From an uncultured Lachnospiraceae bacterium (GTDB lineage: Bacteria; Bacillota; Clostridia; Lachnospirales; Lachnospiraceae), in assembly GCA_900542015.1 (NCBI GenBank), contig UQLY01000006.1, forward strand, positions 62,001-126,000: a stretch of 64,000 nucleotides of DNA, written 5' to 3'. A program made the position numbers and the translations under genes. Positions 52,638-61,362 of this stretch are shown here, one piece after another. Numbering within the stretch: position 1 is the first letter of the stretch; every line of letters starts with the position of its first letter. Under the pieces are notes generated by a model. That model saw nothing but the letters and a program-made list of their open reading frames with translations, was not told the DNA's origin and ran no database searches.

Positions 52638-52743
52638 GTCAAATACCCCGATGCAAGCATACGGGGCATCAAGCTAGAAGCGATGCAAGCATCGGGGTAT
52701 TTGACCCTCGCGGCGTTCGCCAAATGGACGCGCAAGCGCGTCC
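52638..52743 (+). repeat. Palindromic repeat element after rnfB
   Basis: GTCAAATACCCCGATGC (52638-52654) pairs exactly with GCATCGGGGTATTTGAC (52689-52705), and GGACGCGC (52726-52733) with GCGCGTCC (52736-52743). The two hairpins in a row, in a stretch without a gene, recall REP/BIME elements. It may also end the rnf transcript. Confidence 0.7.
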
Positions 52744-52796
52744 GCTTGGCTCACTGCCCGCGGGAATAAAAATTGTAAAGGCAGGTAATGATTGGA

Positions 52797-54176
52797 ATGA
52801 AAACAGAAAATGTCTGGGAAAAATATAGCGACGCACAGTTGGAGGAATTGGAGGAGCTGAGTGCGTCTTACCGTGCGTTTCTCGACTGTGGGAAAACGGA
52901 GCGGGAATGTGTCAGCGAAATTGTAAATCGTATTGAAGAAGAGGGCTATGTGGAGCTTGCCCGGATCAGAAAAGAAGGGAAAGGGCTGAAACCCGGAGAC
53001 AAGGTATATGCGGTCAATATGGAAAAATCCGTTGTCATGTACCAGATCGGTAAAGCGCCGATAGAAGAAGGTATGAATATCCTGGGCGCGCACATTGATT
53101 CTCCGAGATTGGATGTAAAGCAGAATCCGCTCTATGAAGAAGGAGATTTCGCTTATTTTGATACCCATTATTACGGAGGCATCAAGAAATATCAGTGGGT
53201 GGCGATTCCCCTTGCCCTGCACGGCGTTATCGTTAAAAAAGACGGTACGACGACCATTGTCAATGTGGGAGAGGAAGAAGACGATCCGGTATTTTTCGTA
53301 TCCGATCTGTTGGTGCACCTGGCGGCTGAACAGATGGAAAAGAAGGCGAATAAGGTCATCGAAGGGGAAGCGCTGGATATTATCGTGGGAAACAAACCAC
53401 TAAAAGGAGAGGAAAAGGATAAGATCACGGCGGGCGTTTTGAAACTGTTAAAAGACCAGTATGATATGGAAGAAGGAGATTTTATCTCCGCGGAGCTGGA
53501 AATTGTCCCGGCGGGAAAGGCGAAGGAAGCGGGCTTTGACAGAAGCATGGTGCTTGCTTACGGACAGGATGACAGAGTCTGCGCTTACAGCTCTTTGGAA
53601 GCGATGCTTGCCGTTAAGAATCCGGAAAGAACCGCCTGCTGTCTGCTGGTGGATAAGGAAGAGATCGGCAGCGTGGGCGCTACGGGAATGCAGTCCAAAT
53701 TTTTTGAAAATACCTTTGCAGAAATCCTGGATCTGCTGGGGCAATTCAGCGAACTGACGTTAAGAAGGGCGTTAGCCGCTTCCAGAATGCTTTCTTCCGA
53801 TGTAAGCAGCGCTTTTGACCCGCTGTATGCGGCAAGTTTTGATAAAAAGAACGTCGCTTACCTGGGGCATGGCATGGTGTTCAATAAATTTACGGGTTCC
53901 AGAGGAAAATCCGGTTCCAATGACGCCAATGCGGAATACCTTGCCTTTATCAGAAAGGTAATGGACGAAGCGGGAGTTTCCTTCCAGACGGCGGAGCTTG
54001 GAAAGGTGGATCTGGGCGGCGGCGGCACGATCGCATATATTCTTTCCCTGTACGGCATGAATGTCATCGACTGCGGCGTGGCGGTGCTCAATATGCACGC
54101 GCCCTATGAGGCGACTTCTAAAGCGGATTTATATGAAGCAAAATGCGGCTATGCGGCTTTTTTAACGGCTAAGTAG
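52797..54176 (+). CDS. M18 family aminopeptidase
   Basis: 459 residues. Metallo-aminopeptidase of the M18 type (aspartyl aminopeptidase family), with GAHIDSPRLDVK (metal His/Asp), DKEEIGSVGATG (Glu-Glu pair) and a late CGVAVLNMHAPYE (His). It cleaves N-terminal residues, usually acidic ones, in the cytoplasm. ATG 52797 is preferred because the purine-rich site at 52778-52785 is only 2 bases from ATG 52788. Confidence 0.92.
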   Translation: MKTENVWEKYSDAQLEELEELSASYRAFLDCGKTERECVSEIVNRIEEEGYVELARIRKEGKGLKPGDKVYAVNMEKSVVMYQIGKAPIEEGMNILGAHIDSPRLDVKQNPLYEEGDFAYFDTHYYGGIKKYQWVAIPLALHGVIVKKDGTTTIVNVGEEEDDPVFFVSDLLVHLAAEQMEKKANKVIEGEALDIIVGNKPLKGEEKDKITAGVLKLLKDQYDMEEGDFISAELEIVPAGKAKEAGFDRSMVLAYGQDDRVCAYSSLEAMLAVKNPERTACCLLVDKEEIGSVGATGMQSKFFENTFAEILDLLGQFSELTLRRALAASRMLSSDVSSAFDPLYAASFDKKNVAYLGHGMVFNKFTGSRGKSGSNDANAEYLAFIRKVMDEAGVSFQTAELGKVDLGGGGTIAYILSLYGMNVIDCGVAVLNMHAPYEATSKADLYEAKCGYAAFLTAK

Positions 54177-54197
54177 CAGAAAGGATCATTTTGGCAT

Positions 54198-55394
54198 ATG
54201 GCAATCGTAACATTAAAAAAAGGAGAGGGCAGAGCCTTAAAAGCCGGCGGGAGCTGGATTTACGATAATGAAATCGATTCCGTAGCAGGTTCCTTTGAAA
54301 ACGGAGAAATCGTCATCGTCCATGACTTTGACGGTTTTCCTCTGGGAAGGGGATTTATCAATACCCATTCCAAGATCCGCATCCGGATGATGACCCGGAA
54401 AAAGGATCAGGAGATCGACGAGGCTTTTATTTACAAAAGAGTAAAGGAAGCGTGGGACTACCGCAAGAAGACGGTGGATACGGGCAGCTGCCGCGTTATT
54501 TTCGGGGAAGCGGATTTCCTGCCGGGGCTTGTGGTCGATAAATTTGAGGACGTTTTGGTCATACAATCCCTTGCGCTGGGGATCGACCGGTTAAAACCGG
54601 TGATTCTGGAACAGTTAAAGAAGGTGCTTGCCGAAGACGGCATAATGATCCGCGGCATCTATGAAAGAAGCGATGCAAAGGTCAGAAGTCAGGAGGGCAT
54701 GGAGCAGTACAAGGGCTTTATCGGAGAACCTTTTGACACCAGGGTGCAGATCGTGGAAAACGGCGTAAAATACATAGTAGATGTGAAAGACGGACAAAAG
54801 ACGGGATTTTTTCTGGATCAGAAATATAACCGTCTTGCCGTGCAAAAGCTTTGCAGGGAGGCAAGGGTGCTGGATTGCTTTACCCATACCGGTTCTTTTG
54901 CTTTAAATGCGGGAATAGCCGGGGCAAAGGAAGTAACAGGCGTAGACGCCTCCGGGCTGGCGGTGGAGCAGGCAACGGAAAACGCGGCGTTAAACGGGCT
55001 TTCCGACCGCGTCAGGTTTATCTGTGAGGATGTTTTTGATCTGCTTCCGAGGCTGGAGGAGCAGCAGGAAAAATACGATGTGGTCATATTGGACCCTCCT
55101 GCATTTACCAAGTCCCGCAGCTCGGTTAAAAATGCGGTAAAGGGCTATCGGGAAATCAATTTAAGGGCGATGAAGTTAGTAAAGGACGGCGGGTATCTTT
55201 GCACTTGTTCCTGCTCTCATTTTATGACTTATGAATTGTTTACCCAGACCATCGGGCAGGCGGCAAGAAATGTCCGCAAGCGGCTCAGGCAGGTGGAATA
55301 CCGCACCCAGGCGCCCGATCACCCCATTCTTTGGGCGGCGGACGAATCTTACTATTTGAAGTTTTATATTTTTCAGGTTTGCGACGAACATTAG
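54198..55394 (+). CDS. RlmI-like rRNA (cytosine) methyltransferase
   Basis: 398 residues: an N-terminal PUA domain, an EEHEE-like linker and a Rossmann methyltransferase domain (GVDASGLAVEQATENAALNG; VVILDPPAFTKSR; CTCSCSHFM). This family methylates 23S rRNA cytosines. It follows the aminopeptidase by 21 bases and likely shares its transcript. Confidence 0.9.
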   Translation: MAIVTLKKGEGRALKAGGSWIYDNEIDSVAGSFENGEIVIVHDFDGFPLGRGFINTHSKIRIRMMTRKKDQEIDEAFIYKRVKEAWDYRKKTVDTGSCRVIFGEADFLPGLVVDKFEDVLVIQSLALGIDRLKPVILEQLKKVLAEDGIMIRGIYERSDAKVRSQEGMEQYKGFIGEPFDTRVQIVENGVKYIVDVKDGQKTGFFLDQKYNRLAVQKLCREARVLDCFTHTGSFALNAGIAGAKEVTGVDASGLAVEQATENAALNGLSDRVRFICEDVFDLLPRLEEQQEKYDVVILDPPAFTKSRSSVKNAVKGYREINLRAMKLVKDGGYLCTCSCSHFMTYELFTQTIGQAARNVRKRLRQVEYRTQAPDHPILWAADESYYLKFYIFQVCDEH

Positions 55395-55404
55395 ACGGCT
55401 TTAT

Positions 55405-55421
55405 GGCGTCTTACAGACGCC
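55405..55421 (+). promoter_or_regulatory. Short hairpin between the methyltransferase and ACT-domain genes
   Basis: GGCGTCT (55405-55411), loop TAC, AGACGCC (55415-55421): a perfect 7-base stem without a T run, so not a clear terminator. Confidence 0.45.
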
Positions 55422-55452
55422 GGATAAAAATAATACAAAGAGGAGAACCAAA

Positions 55453-55725
55453 ATGAAAAGAGCAATTATAACCGTACTCGGAAAAGACACTGTGGGAATT
55501 ATCGCGAGAGTCTGCACCTATCTTGCAGATCATCAGGTCAATATTCTGGACATTTCCCAGACGATCGTACAGGATTATTTCAACATGATGATGATTGTCG
55601 ATATGGGGAAAGCGAGCGTCCCTTTTGACACTGTAGTGGATGAACTGGCAAAGCTGGGCGAGGACATCGGCGTTATGATAAAATGCCAGAGAGAAGACAT
55701 TTTTGATATGATGCACAGGATTTAA
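55453..55725 (+). CDS. ACT domain-containing protein (UPF0237)
   Basis: 90 residues forming one ACT domain (RAIITVLGKDTVGIIARVCT). UPF0237 proteins are single ACT domains found beside the PFL/DUF711 protein, as here. ACT domains bind amino acids; the ligand is unknown. GAGGAG precedes the ATG. Confidence 0.88.
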   Translation: MKRAIITVLGKDTVGIIARVCTYLADHQVNILDISQTIVQDYFNMMMIVDMGKASVPFDTVVDELAKLGEDIGVMIKCQREDIFDMMHRI

Positions 55726-55790
55726 CAGACGGCAAAAAGATGGCAAAGAGCCGGTAATCAGACGATTGTCATAGTAACAGGAGAAAAGAC

Positions 55791-57155
55791 ATGATTAACT
55801 TTTATGAAGTAAACGAAACCAATAAAATGATTGAGAAGGAAAATCTGGATGTGCGTACCATTACGCTCGGCATCAGCCTGTTGGACTGTATCGATTCGGA
55901 TTTGGAAACGTTAAAGAAAAATATTTATACGAAAATCAAAGAAACCGCAAAGGATCTGGTGGCGACCGGAGAGGAAATCGAAAAAGAATTTGGGATTCCC
56001 ATTGTCAATAAAAGAATTTCGGTTACCCCGATCGCGCTGGTAGGCGGTTCGGCATGTAAAACTCCCGAGGATTTTGCACAGATCGCAGAGGTGCTGGATC
56101 AGGTGGCAAAAGAAGTCGGGGTCAATTTCCTCGGCGGATATTCGGCGCTGGTAGCGAAGGGAATGACCAAGGCGGACGAAATGCTGATCCGTTCCATCCC
56201 CCTTGCTTTATCCAGGACGGAGCGCGTCTGCAGCAGCGTAAACTTAGGCTCTACCAAGACCGGAATCAATATGGACGCGGTAAAGCTGATGGGAGAGATT
56301 ATTAAAGAGACTGCGGAATATACCAAAGACGACGGCTCCATGGGCTGCGCCAAACTCGTTGTATTTTGCAATGCGCCCGACGACAACCCGTTTATGGCAG
56401 GCGCTTTTCACGGCGTGACCGAAGCCGATAAGATTATTAACGTCGGCGTTTCCGGTCCCGGAGTTGTCAAGACCGCGCTGGAAAAGGTGCGCGGAGAGAA
56501 TTTTGAAGTGCTTTGCGAGACGATCAAAAAGACGGCGTTTAAGGTAACCCGTGTGGGACAGCTTGTAGCAAAAGAGGCTTCCCGGATGTTAGGGATTCCT
56601 TTCGGTATTATAGATCTTTCGCTGGCGCCGACGCCCGCAATCGGGGACAGTGTAGCCGATATTCTAACCGAAATCGGCGTGGAGCATCCCGGCGCGCCGG
56701 GAACGACGGCTGCGCTTGCGTTGTTAAACGATCAGGTCAAAAAGGGCGGCGTCATGGCTTCTTCTTATGTGGGAGGCTTAAGCGGGGCGTTTATTCCGGT
56801 CAGTGAGGATCAGGGGATGATCGACGCGGTCAACGCCGGCGCGCTGACGCTGGAAAAACTGGAAGCGATGACCTGCGTATGCAGCGTGGGACTTGATATG
56901 ATCGCGATTCCCGGCGATACGAAGGCGACGACGATTTCCGGCGTTATTGCCGATGAAATGGCGATCGGTATGGTAAACCAAAAGACGACGGCTGTCCGCA
57001 TCATTCCCGTAATCGGAAAGGGCGTGGGAGAAACCGTGGAATTTGGCGGACTGTTGGGCTATGCGCCGATTATGCCCGTTAATGGGTTTGCTTGTGATAA
57101 CTTTGTAAACAGAGGCGGACGGATTCCGGCACCGATCCACAGCTTTAAGAATTAA
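55791..57155 (+). CDS. PFL family protein (UPF0210/DUF711)
   Basis: 454 residues, UPF0210 family, structurally related to pyruvate formate-lyase barrels, with no proven reaction. Conserved stretches include RTITLGISLLDC, GGYSALVAKGMT and GIIDLSLAPTPAIGDSVADI. It lies 65 bases after the ACT-domain gene; the pair is conserved in Firmicutes and archaea, implying a joint role. Confidence 0.88.
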   Translation: MINFYEVNETNKMIEKENLDVRTITLGISLLDCIDSDLETLKKNIYTKIKETAKDLVATGEEIEKEFGIPIVNKRISVTPIALVGGSACKTPEDFAQIAEVLDQVAKEVGVNFLGGYSALVAKGMTKADEMLIRSIPLALSRTERVCSSVNLGSTKTGINMDAVKLMGEIIKETAEYTKDDGSMGCAKLVVFCNAPDDNPFMAGAFHGVTEADKIINVGVSGPGVVKTALEKVRGENFEVLCETIKKTAFKVTRVGQLVAKEASRMLGIPFGIIDLSLAPTPAIGDSVADILTEIGVEHPGAPGTTAALALLNDQVKKGGVMASSYVGGLSGAFIPVSEDQGMIDAVNAGALTLEKLEAMTCVCSVGLDMIAIPGDTKATTISGVIADEMAIGMVNQKTTAVRIIPVIGKGVGETVEFGGLLGYAPIMPVNGFACDNFVNRGGRIPAPIHSFKN

Positions 57156-57188
57156 GGCTGCAAAAACCCGGTATTTGGAGTAAGAAGG

Positions 57189-57941
57189 ATGCAATTAGTT
57201 ATAGTAACTGCACTGGGAATCGGCGGGGCGACTGTGGTGGGAGCCGTGATAGGGTTTCTGATCCCGTCCTATTCTCAAAAATTAAATGATATTCTGATGG
57301 GCTTTGCCGCCGGGATTATGATGGCGGCGGCAGTAGTGGGACTGGTCCTTCCCGCGTTGGAAGGAACCGGAAAAAAAGGGATTCCCATTGTGGGGATCGG
57401 TCTGTTATGCGGGGCGCTGTTGTTAAACTTTTTAGACAAGGTAACACCCCACCTGCACCACTTGTCGGGCGTGGATTCCGAGAGCCATCATAACGGAGAT
57501 ATTGATAAGGTCTTATTGTTTGTATTTGCCATCGGTCTGCATAATCTGCCGGAAGGACTTGCCGCAGGGGTATCCTTTGGCGGCGGCAACATCGGCAATG
57601 CGATCAGTGTGGCGTTGGGAATTGCTTTACAGAATATTCCGGAGGGGATGATTATCATTTCCCCTATGCTGATGGCGGGGATCAGTAAAAAAAGAACCTT
57701 TGTTATTGCTGCGTTTACGGGATTGGTTGAAGTGCTGGGGACTTTTCTGGGCTATGCGGCGACCAGCGTAGCGGCGTCGATCCTGCCTTTCGCCCTCAGT
57801 GTGGCAGGGGGAACGATGCTCTATGTCGTCAGCGATGAAATGATACCGGAAACCCACAGCCACGGAAATGAGCTTGCCGCCACCTATGCGCTGATGGCGG
57901 GCTTTTTCCTGATGTTAGTCATGGACACCTGTCTGGGATAA
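57189..57941 (+). CDS. ZIP family metal transporter
   Basis: 250 residues, about eight membrane segments. The ZIP core motifs are HNLPEGLAAGVSFG and the repeat ALQNIPEGMIIISPM, which bind the metal ion. It likely brings zinc or another divalent metal into the cytoplasm. A His-rich loop (HLHHLSGVDSESHHNGD) between segments 3 and 4 is typical. No metal-responsive regulator is visible next to it. Confidence 0.9.
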   Translation: MQLVIVTALGIGGATVVGAVIGFLIPSYSQKLNDILMGFAAGIMMAAAVVGLVLPALEGTGKKGIPIVGIGLLCGALLLNFLDKVTPHLHHLSGVDSESHHNGDIDKVLLFVFAIGLHNLPEGLAAGVSFGGGNIGNAISVALGIALQNIPEGMIIISPMLMAGISKKRTFVIAAFTGLVEVLGTFLGYAATSVAASILPFALSVAGGTMLYVVSDEMIPETHSHGNELAATYALMAGFFLMLVMDTCLG

Positions 57942-57988
57942 AGGCAAACCTTTAGAAGTGTTACCCTTACCTGACAAAAACCTCGTTT

Positions 57989-58225
57989 TTACGTGGAATT
58001 TTCTTCTTTGGGAGGAACATATTCCAGCAGGTCGTTTAAGCCGCAATGAAGTACGTCGCACAAACGTGCGAGCACGTCGATATCCAGTCTGGTGATTTTG
58101 TTGTTGCAGTAATTGTTAATCTGCGTCCTCTGCATTTCTGCGCGGTGACTCAGCTTGTTTTTGCTGATCCCCGCGTCTTTGATCAATTCGTCAAGATGTA
58201 TAACGACCGTACCGTGATTGCTCAT
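57989..58225 (-). CDS. Small XRE-family helix-turn-helix regulator (YozG-like)
   Basis: 78 residues with a single helix-turn-helix domain: LDELIKDAGISKNKLSHRAEM, then the recognition region RTQINNYCNNKI and LARLCDVLHCGLNDLLEY. GGAGG lies upstream of the ATG. The 150-base gap upstream (58226-58374) contains two direct repeats that may be its operator. Confidence 0.82.
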   Translation of the reverse strand: MSNHGTVVIHLDELIKDAGISKNKLSHRAEMQRTQINNYCNNKITRLDIDVLARLCDVLHCGLNDLLEYVPPKEENST

Positions 58226-58332
58226 ACCCGCACCTCCGAGAATGAATGGAAATTCGTACCAATTCTGTTTCTAGTGTACCTTCCCGAAGAGTGAGAAATA
58301 AGCTGTAAAAAGTCTTGTCCAAGAAATTACAC

Positions 58333-58365
58333 AATTCGTCAAAAAAACAAGTAATTCGTCAAAAA
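58333..58365 (-). promoter_or_regulatory. Two 13-bp direct repeats in the XRE leader
   Basis: AATTCGTCAAAAA occurs at 58333-58345 and 58353-58365, 20 bases apart, upstream of the XRE gene (read as TTTTTGACGAATT on its strand). The spacing of about two helix turns suits cooperative repressor binding. Confidence 0.5.
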
Positions 58366-58374
58366 TGTAAAAGG

Positions 58375-59610
58375 TTACAGTTTCACAAGCTGTCTGCGGT
58401 ATTCGTCGCGCATACCGGCGTGGTATTTGGTCCCGGCAATACATTCATATACATGGGTAGCGTAAACATCCTGTTCAAACTGCCGTCTGCCCAGAGGATA
58501 CAGGTTAGCCGCCGCAGAAGTTGTTTTGGTAATGAGCGGTATCGAAGTGTTTTTTTTCAGTTTTTTAGTCAGAGCGGATGCCGCGGAGTTGAAGCCTAAA
58601 GCCCTGGCATAAAAGACAATGCCGGATTCCATATATTGTCCGACGTCATCCGCGTAAATGTCCAGCAGAATATGTGACAGGCAGCGGCTGATTCTTGCGT
58701 AAGTGATGTCTTTGCTCTTTAAGATATCGCAGAAATCGTCATATTCCTGCATTTGAAAGGTGTCGCGTACCAGTTTGTCGGAAATCGCCCCGGTTACATC
58801 CAGATAGTTGCGAAAGCCTTCCTCACGCTCGCGTACCAGCTTGAATTTGAGCATCGAGGAAAAGTCGTCCGTAAAAACGGGAAAAGTCTTGTGAAACGCT
58901 TCCGCCATGACGGCATAGGCTTCTTCCGGAAGCTGTGAGCGCACCGCTTCCAGATTGTCCTGCATGGCAAGGGACTGCCTGATGGAAATCGCGGAGCTGA
59001 AAGCGTCGGCGAGTTTATAGGAGTGGTAGTCGGAACCGATCCGCATATTGGTATAAGGCTCAATGGCGCTGTTCTGGCGCAGAAGAGCCTTGATATATTC
59101 GATTCCCAGGATGTTGTTGGGATAGCCCAGGATCGTATCAAAGGAATTAAAACCCTCCAAAGTTTCGGCGAGGGCGGCGTTGCGGGCAACGGGGAAAGTG
59201 CTGCCGTTTTTGATATTGGTCTTTAACGCCTTCCGGTAATCGGAGGATTCGTTTACCAGGGCGCGGGCAATGTTTTTAAGGGGCGTGATGTCCCCGCATT
59301 CGCTGCCAAAGCAGATCGAGTCGACGCAGCCCAATTGATTCAAAAGGGCGACGGAGCCCGCTGCAAAATATTCCGCGCTGCCGGTTGCATAGCAGACGGG
59401 CAGCTCCAGCACAAGATCGGCGCCGCCTGCAAGAGCCATTTTGGCGCGGCTGTATTTATCGATCAGAGCGGGCGTTCCGCGCTGGGTAAAACTGCCGCTC
59501 ATAACGACGATGATATAATCCGCGCCGGTCAGCTCCCGCGCCTTTTGTATCTGATATTTATGCCCGTTGTGGAACGGGTTGTATTCCGCGATAATGCCTG
59601 TTATTTTCAT
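58375..59610 (-). CDS. tmcAL: tRNA(Met) cytidine acetate ligase
   Basis: 411 residues of the YlbM/TmcAL family. The nucleotidyltransferase HxGH motif is AEYNPFHNGHKYQI; the family start MKITGIIAEYNPFHNGH is classic, and the SGSFTQRGTPALIDKYSRA stretch is conserved. TmcAL makes N4-acetylcytidine at the wobble base of elongator tRNA-Met using acetate and ATP. GGAG precedes the ATG. It diverges from pta. Confidence 0.93.
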   Translation of the reverse strand: MKITGIIAEYNPFHNGHKYQIQKARELTGADYIIVVMSGSFTQRGTPALIDKYSRAKMALAGGADLVLELPVCYATGSAEYFAAGSVALLNQLGCVDSICFGSECGDITPLKNIARALVNESSDYRKALKTNIKNGSTFPVARNAALAETLEGFNSFDTILGYPNNILGIEYIKALLRQNSAIEPYTNMRIGSDYHSYKLADAFSSAISIRQSLAMQDNLEAVRSQLPEEAYAVMAEAFHKTFPVFTDDFSSMLKFKLVREREEGFRNYLDVTGAISDKLVRDTFQMQEYDDFCDILKSKDITYARISRCLSHILLDIYADDVGQYMESGIVFYARALGFNSAASALTKKLKKNTSIPLITKTTSAAANLYPLGRRQFEQDVYATHVYECIAGTKYHAGMRDEYRRQLVKL

Positions 59611-59803
59611 GGCTGCACACTCCGATTTGTTTTTTCATGGCTCGATACGGGTAACTGTCCGTTTCCGGCAGGAATAAGTTTTCCGGTATCAACAAGAAAA
59701 AGATAACACGTTTTAAATTTCCAAACAACCGAATTGATAAAAATTCATAGATTGTTCACTAAATTGTATTGAAATAAGGACAATATTTGGCGTATGGAAA
59801 ATC

Positions 59804-59832
59804 TTGTGATTGTGATATGAATGGATTATAAT
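59804..59832 (+). promoter_or_regulatory. Promoter of pta
   Basis: TTGTGA (59804-59809), 17 bases, TATAAT (59827-59832). These boxes overlap the earlier in-frame ATG at 59821, which supports the start at 59869. Confidence 0.8.
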
Positions 59833-59868
59833 AAAATAAGAGAAGATTGCGAAGGGAGATATGGATCA

Positions 59869-60870
59869 ATGTCATACATAGATTTGATCAAAGAAAAAGC
59901 AAAAGCAGATAAGAAAACCATTGTGCTGCCGGAGACAAATGACAAACGCACCCTGATTGCGGCGGCGAATATTTTAAAGGAAGAAATCGCCGATATCATT
60001 ATGGTCGGCAACCGGGAAAAGATTATGGACGGCGCCCGCTGGCTGGAAGTGGAACTGGACGGCGTGACGGTCATTGATCCCGAGGATTGTGAAAAATTTG
60101 ATGAATACGTACAATTGCTTTATGAAACGAGAAAGGCTAAGGGAATGACGCTCGAAAAAGCGACGGAAATCCTGAAACAGGATTACCTGACCTTCGGCGT
60201 GATTATGGTAAAGGCGAACGATGCGGACGGTATGGTGGCGGGAGCGTGCCATGCGACGGCGGATACTTTAAGACCTGCATTGCAGATTTTGAAAACGGCG
60301 CCCGGCGTGAAGCTGGTTTCCGGTTTCTTTATTCTGGACGTGCCCGACTGCGAATACGGTGAAAACGGCACCTTCCTGTTTGCGGACTGCGGCTTGAATC
60401 AGGACCCCAATGCGGAAGAGCTGGCGGCAATTGCGGAGAGCAGCGCCAAGAGCTTTAAAAATCTGGTGGGAGCAAAACCGATTATCGCCATGCTTTCCCA
60501 TTCTACCAAAGGAAGTGCAAAACACGCCCTGGTCGATAAAGTGGTGGAGGCGACAAGAATCGCACAGGAGACTTATCCGAACCTTTGTATAGACGGCGAG
60601 CTGCAGGCGGATGCTGCGCTGGTTCCCCATATCGCCAAATCAAAGGCGCCGGGCAGCGAAGTGGCGGGCAAGGCAAACGTACTGGTATTCCCCAATCTGG
60701 ACTGCGGCAATATTTCTTATAAGCTGGTACAGCGGCTGGGAAAGGCGGAGGCATACGGACCTATGCTTCAGGGAATCGCAAAGCCCGTCAACGATTTGTC
60801 CAGAGGCTGTTCCTGGGAGGATATTGTGGGCGTCGTTGCGCTGACCGCGGTACAGGCACAGTTGGTATAG
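59869..60870 (+). CDS. pta: Phosphate acetyltransferase
   Basis: 333 residues, the standard length of short-form Pta, which interconverts acetyl-CoA and acetyl phosphate. The family motifs MVAGACHATADTLRPALQI, HSTKGSAKHALVDKV and VFPNLDCGNISYKLVQR are present. ATG 59869 is preferred because AGGGAG is 10 bases upstream and the promoter overlaps the longer start. Acetate kinase usually follows pta in Clostridia, but here the next gene is an unrelated membrane protein. Confidence 0.95.
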   Translation: MSYIDLIKEKAKADKKTIVLPETNDKRTLIAAANILKEEIADIIMVGNREKIMDGARWLEVELDGVTVIDPEDCEKFDEYVQLLYETRKAKGMTLEKATEILKQDYLTFGVIMVKANDADGMVAGACHATADTLRPALQILKTAPGVKLVSGFFILDVPDCEYGENGTFLFADCGLNQDPNAEELAAIAESSAKSFKNLVGAKPIIAMLSHSTKGSAKHALVDKVVEATRIAQETYPNLCIDGELQADAALVPHIAKSKAPGSEVAGKANVLVFPNLDCGNISYKLVQRLGKAEAYGPMLQGIAKPVNDLSRGCSWEDIVGVVALTAVQAQLV

Positions 60871-60907
60871 CGTCTGTTATTGATAGGTTACGGAGGTCTC
60901 AGGAAAG

Positions 60908-61225
60908 ATGAAAGCGTTTCTTTGTATGGCTTTGGCAGGTCATATATTATGCGGTATTTCCGATTACCTGCTTACTTATGCACCCAACGGAAAGGTTAAT
61001 CTGTCGGATTTTAAGGACTATGATAAATCTCATGAAGCGTTCCGCGGAATGTCTCTTAAGAATCTTGCATATGCTATGGTTTTGGGCGTTATAGCGATGA
61101 CGCTGGAGATTTTCGGCTATCTGGCAATTTGTGATTATGTGGAACAATTTTCAAAACCAATCTACATGATTATGTACGCAGCGACGCTGATTATGTTTAT
61201 ATCGCTGTCTCTGCACCAATCATAG
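60908..61225 (+). CDS. Membrane protein fragment with probable frameshift
   Basis: 105 residues with three membrane segments (MALAGHILCGISDYLLTY; LAYAMVLGVIAMTLEIFGY; YMIMYAATLIMF) ending abruptly. In another frame, bases 61201-61260 encode a further hydrophobic stretch (AVSAPIIGAVMFTGLL) before TGA at 61261. A one-base change near 61190-61200 would join them. It looks like the start of a larger family (DUF6796-like, tentative). It follows pta and may be decayed. Confidence 0.55.
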   Translation: MKAFLCMALAGHILCGISDYLLTYAPNGKVNLSDFKDYDKSHEAFRGMSLKNLAYAMVLGVIAMTLEIFGYLAICDYVEQFSKPIYMIMYAATLIMFISLSLHQS

Positions 61226-61289
61226 GAGCAGTCATGTTTACCGGATTGTTGATACTGATATGATGTCGGAAAGAGAGCGCTATTCAAAA

Positions 61290-61337
61290 GGGCTGTCGGA
61301 GTGATAAAATTTTATCAATCCGGCAGCCCGTGTTTTT
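61290..61337 (+). terminator. Intrinsic terminator between convergent genes
   Basis: GGGCTGTCGGA (61290-61300) pairs with TCCGGCAGCCC (61319-61329), followed by TGTTTTT; the loop itself holds the palindrome TGATAAAATTTTATCA. It lies between the + strand fragment and the - strand gene. Confidence 0.85.
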
Positions 61338-61362
61338 CAGGCGGGACGGTGTTATCGGAAAG

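Noticed and set aside
59821..59868. Longer Pta start at 59821
   Set aside because: The ATG lies in the promoter boxes and would add residues not found in the family.
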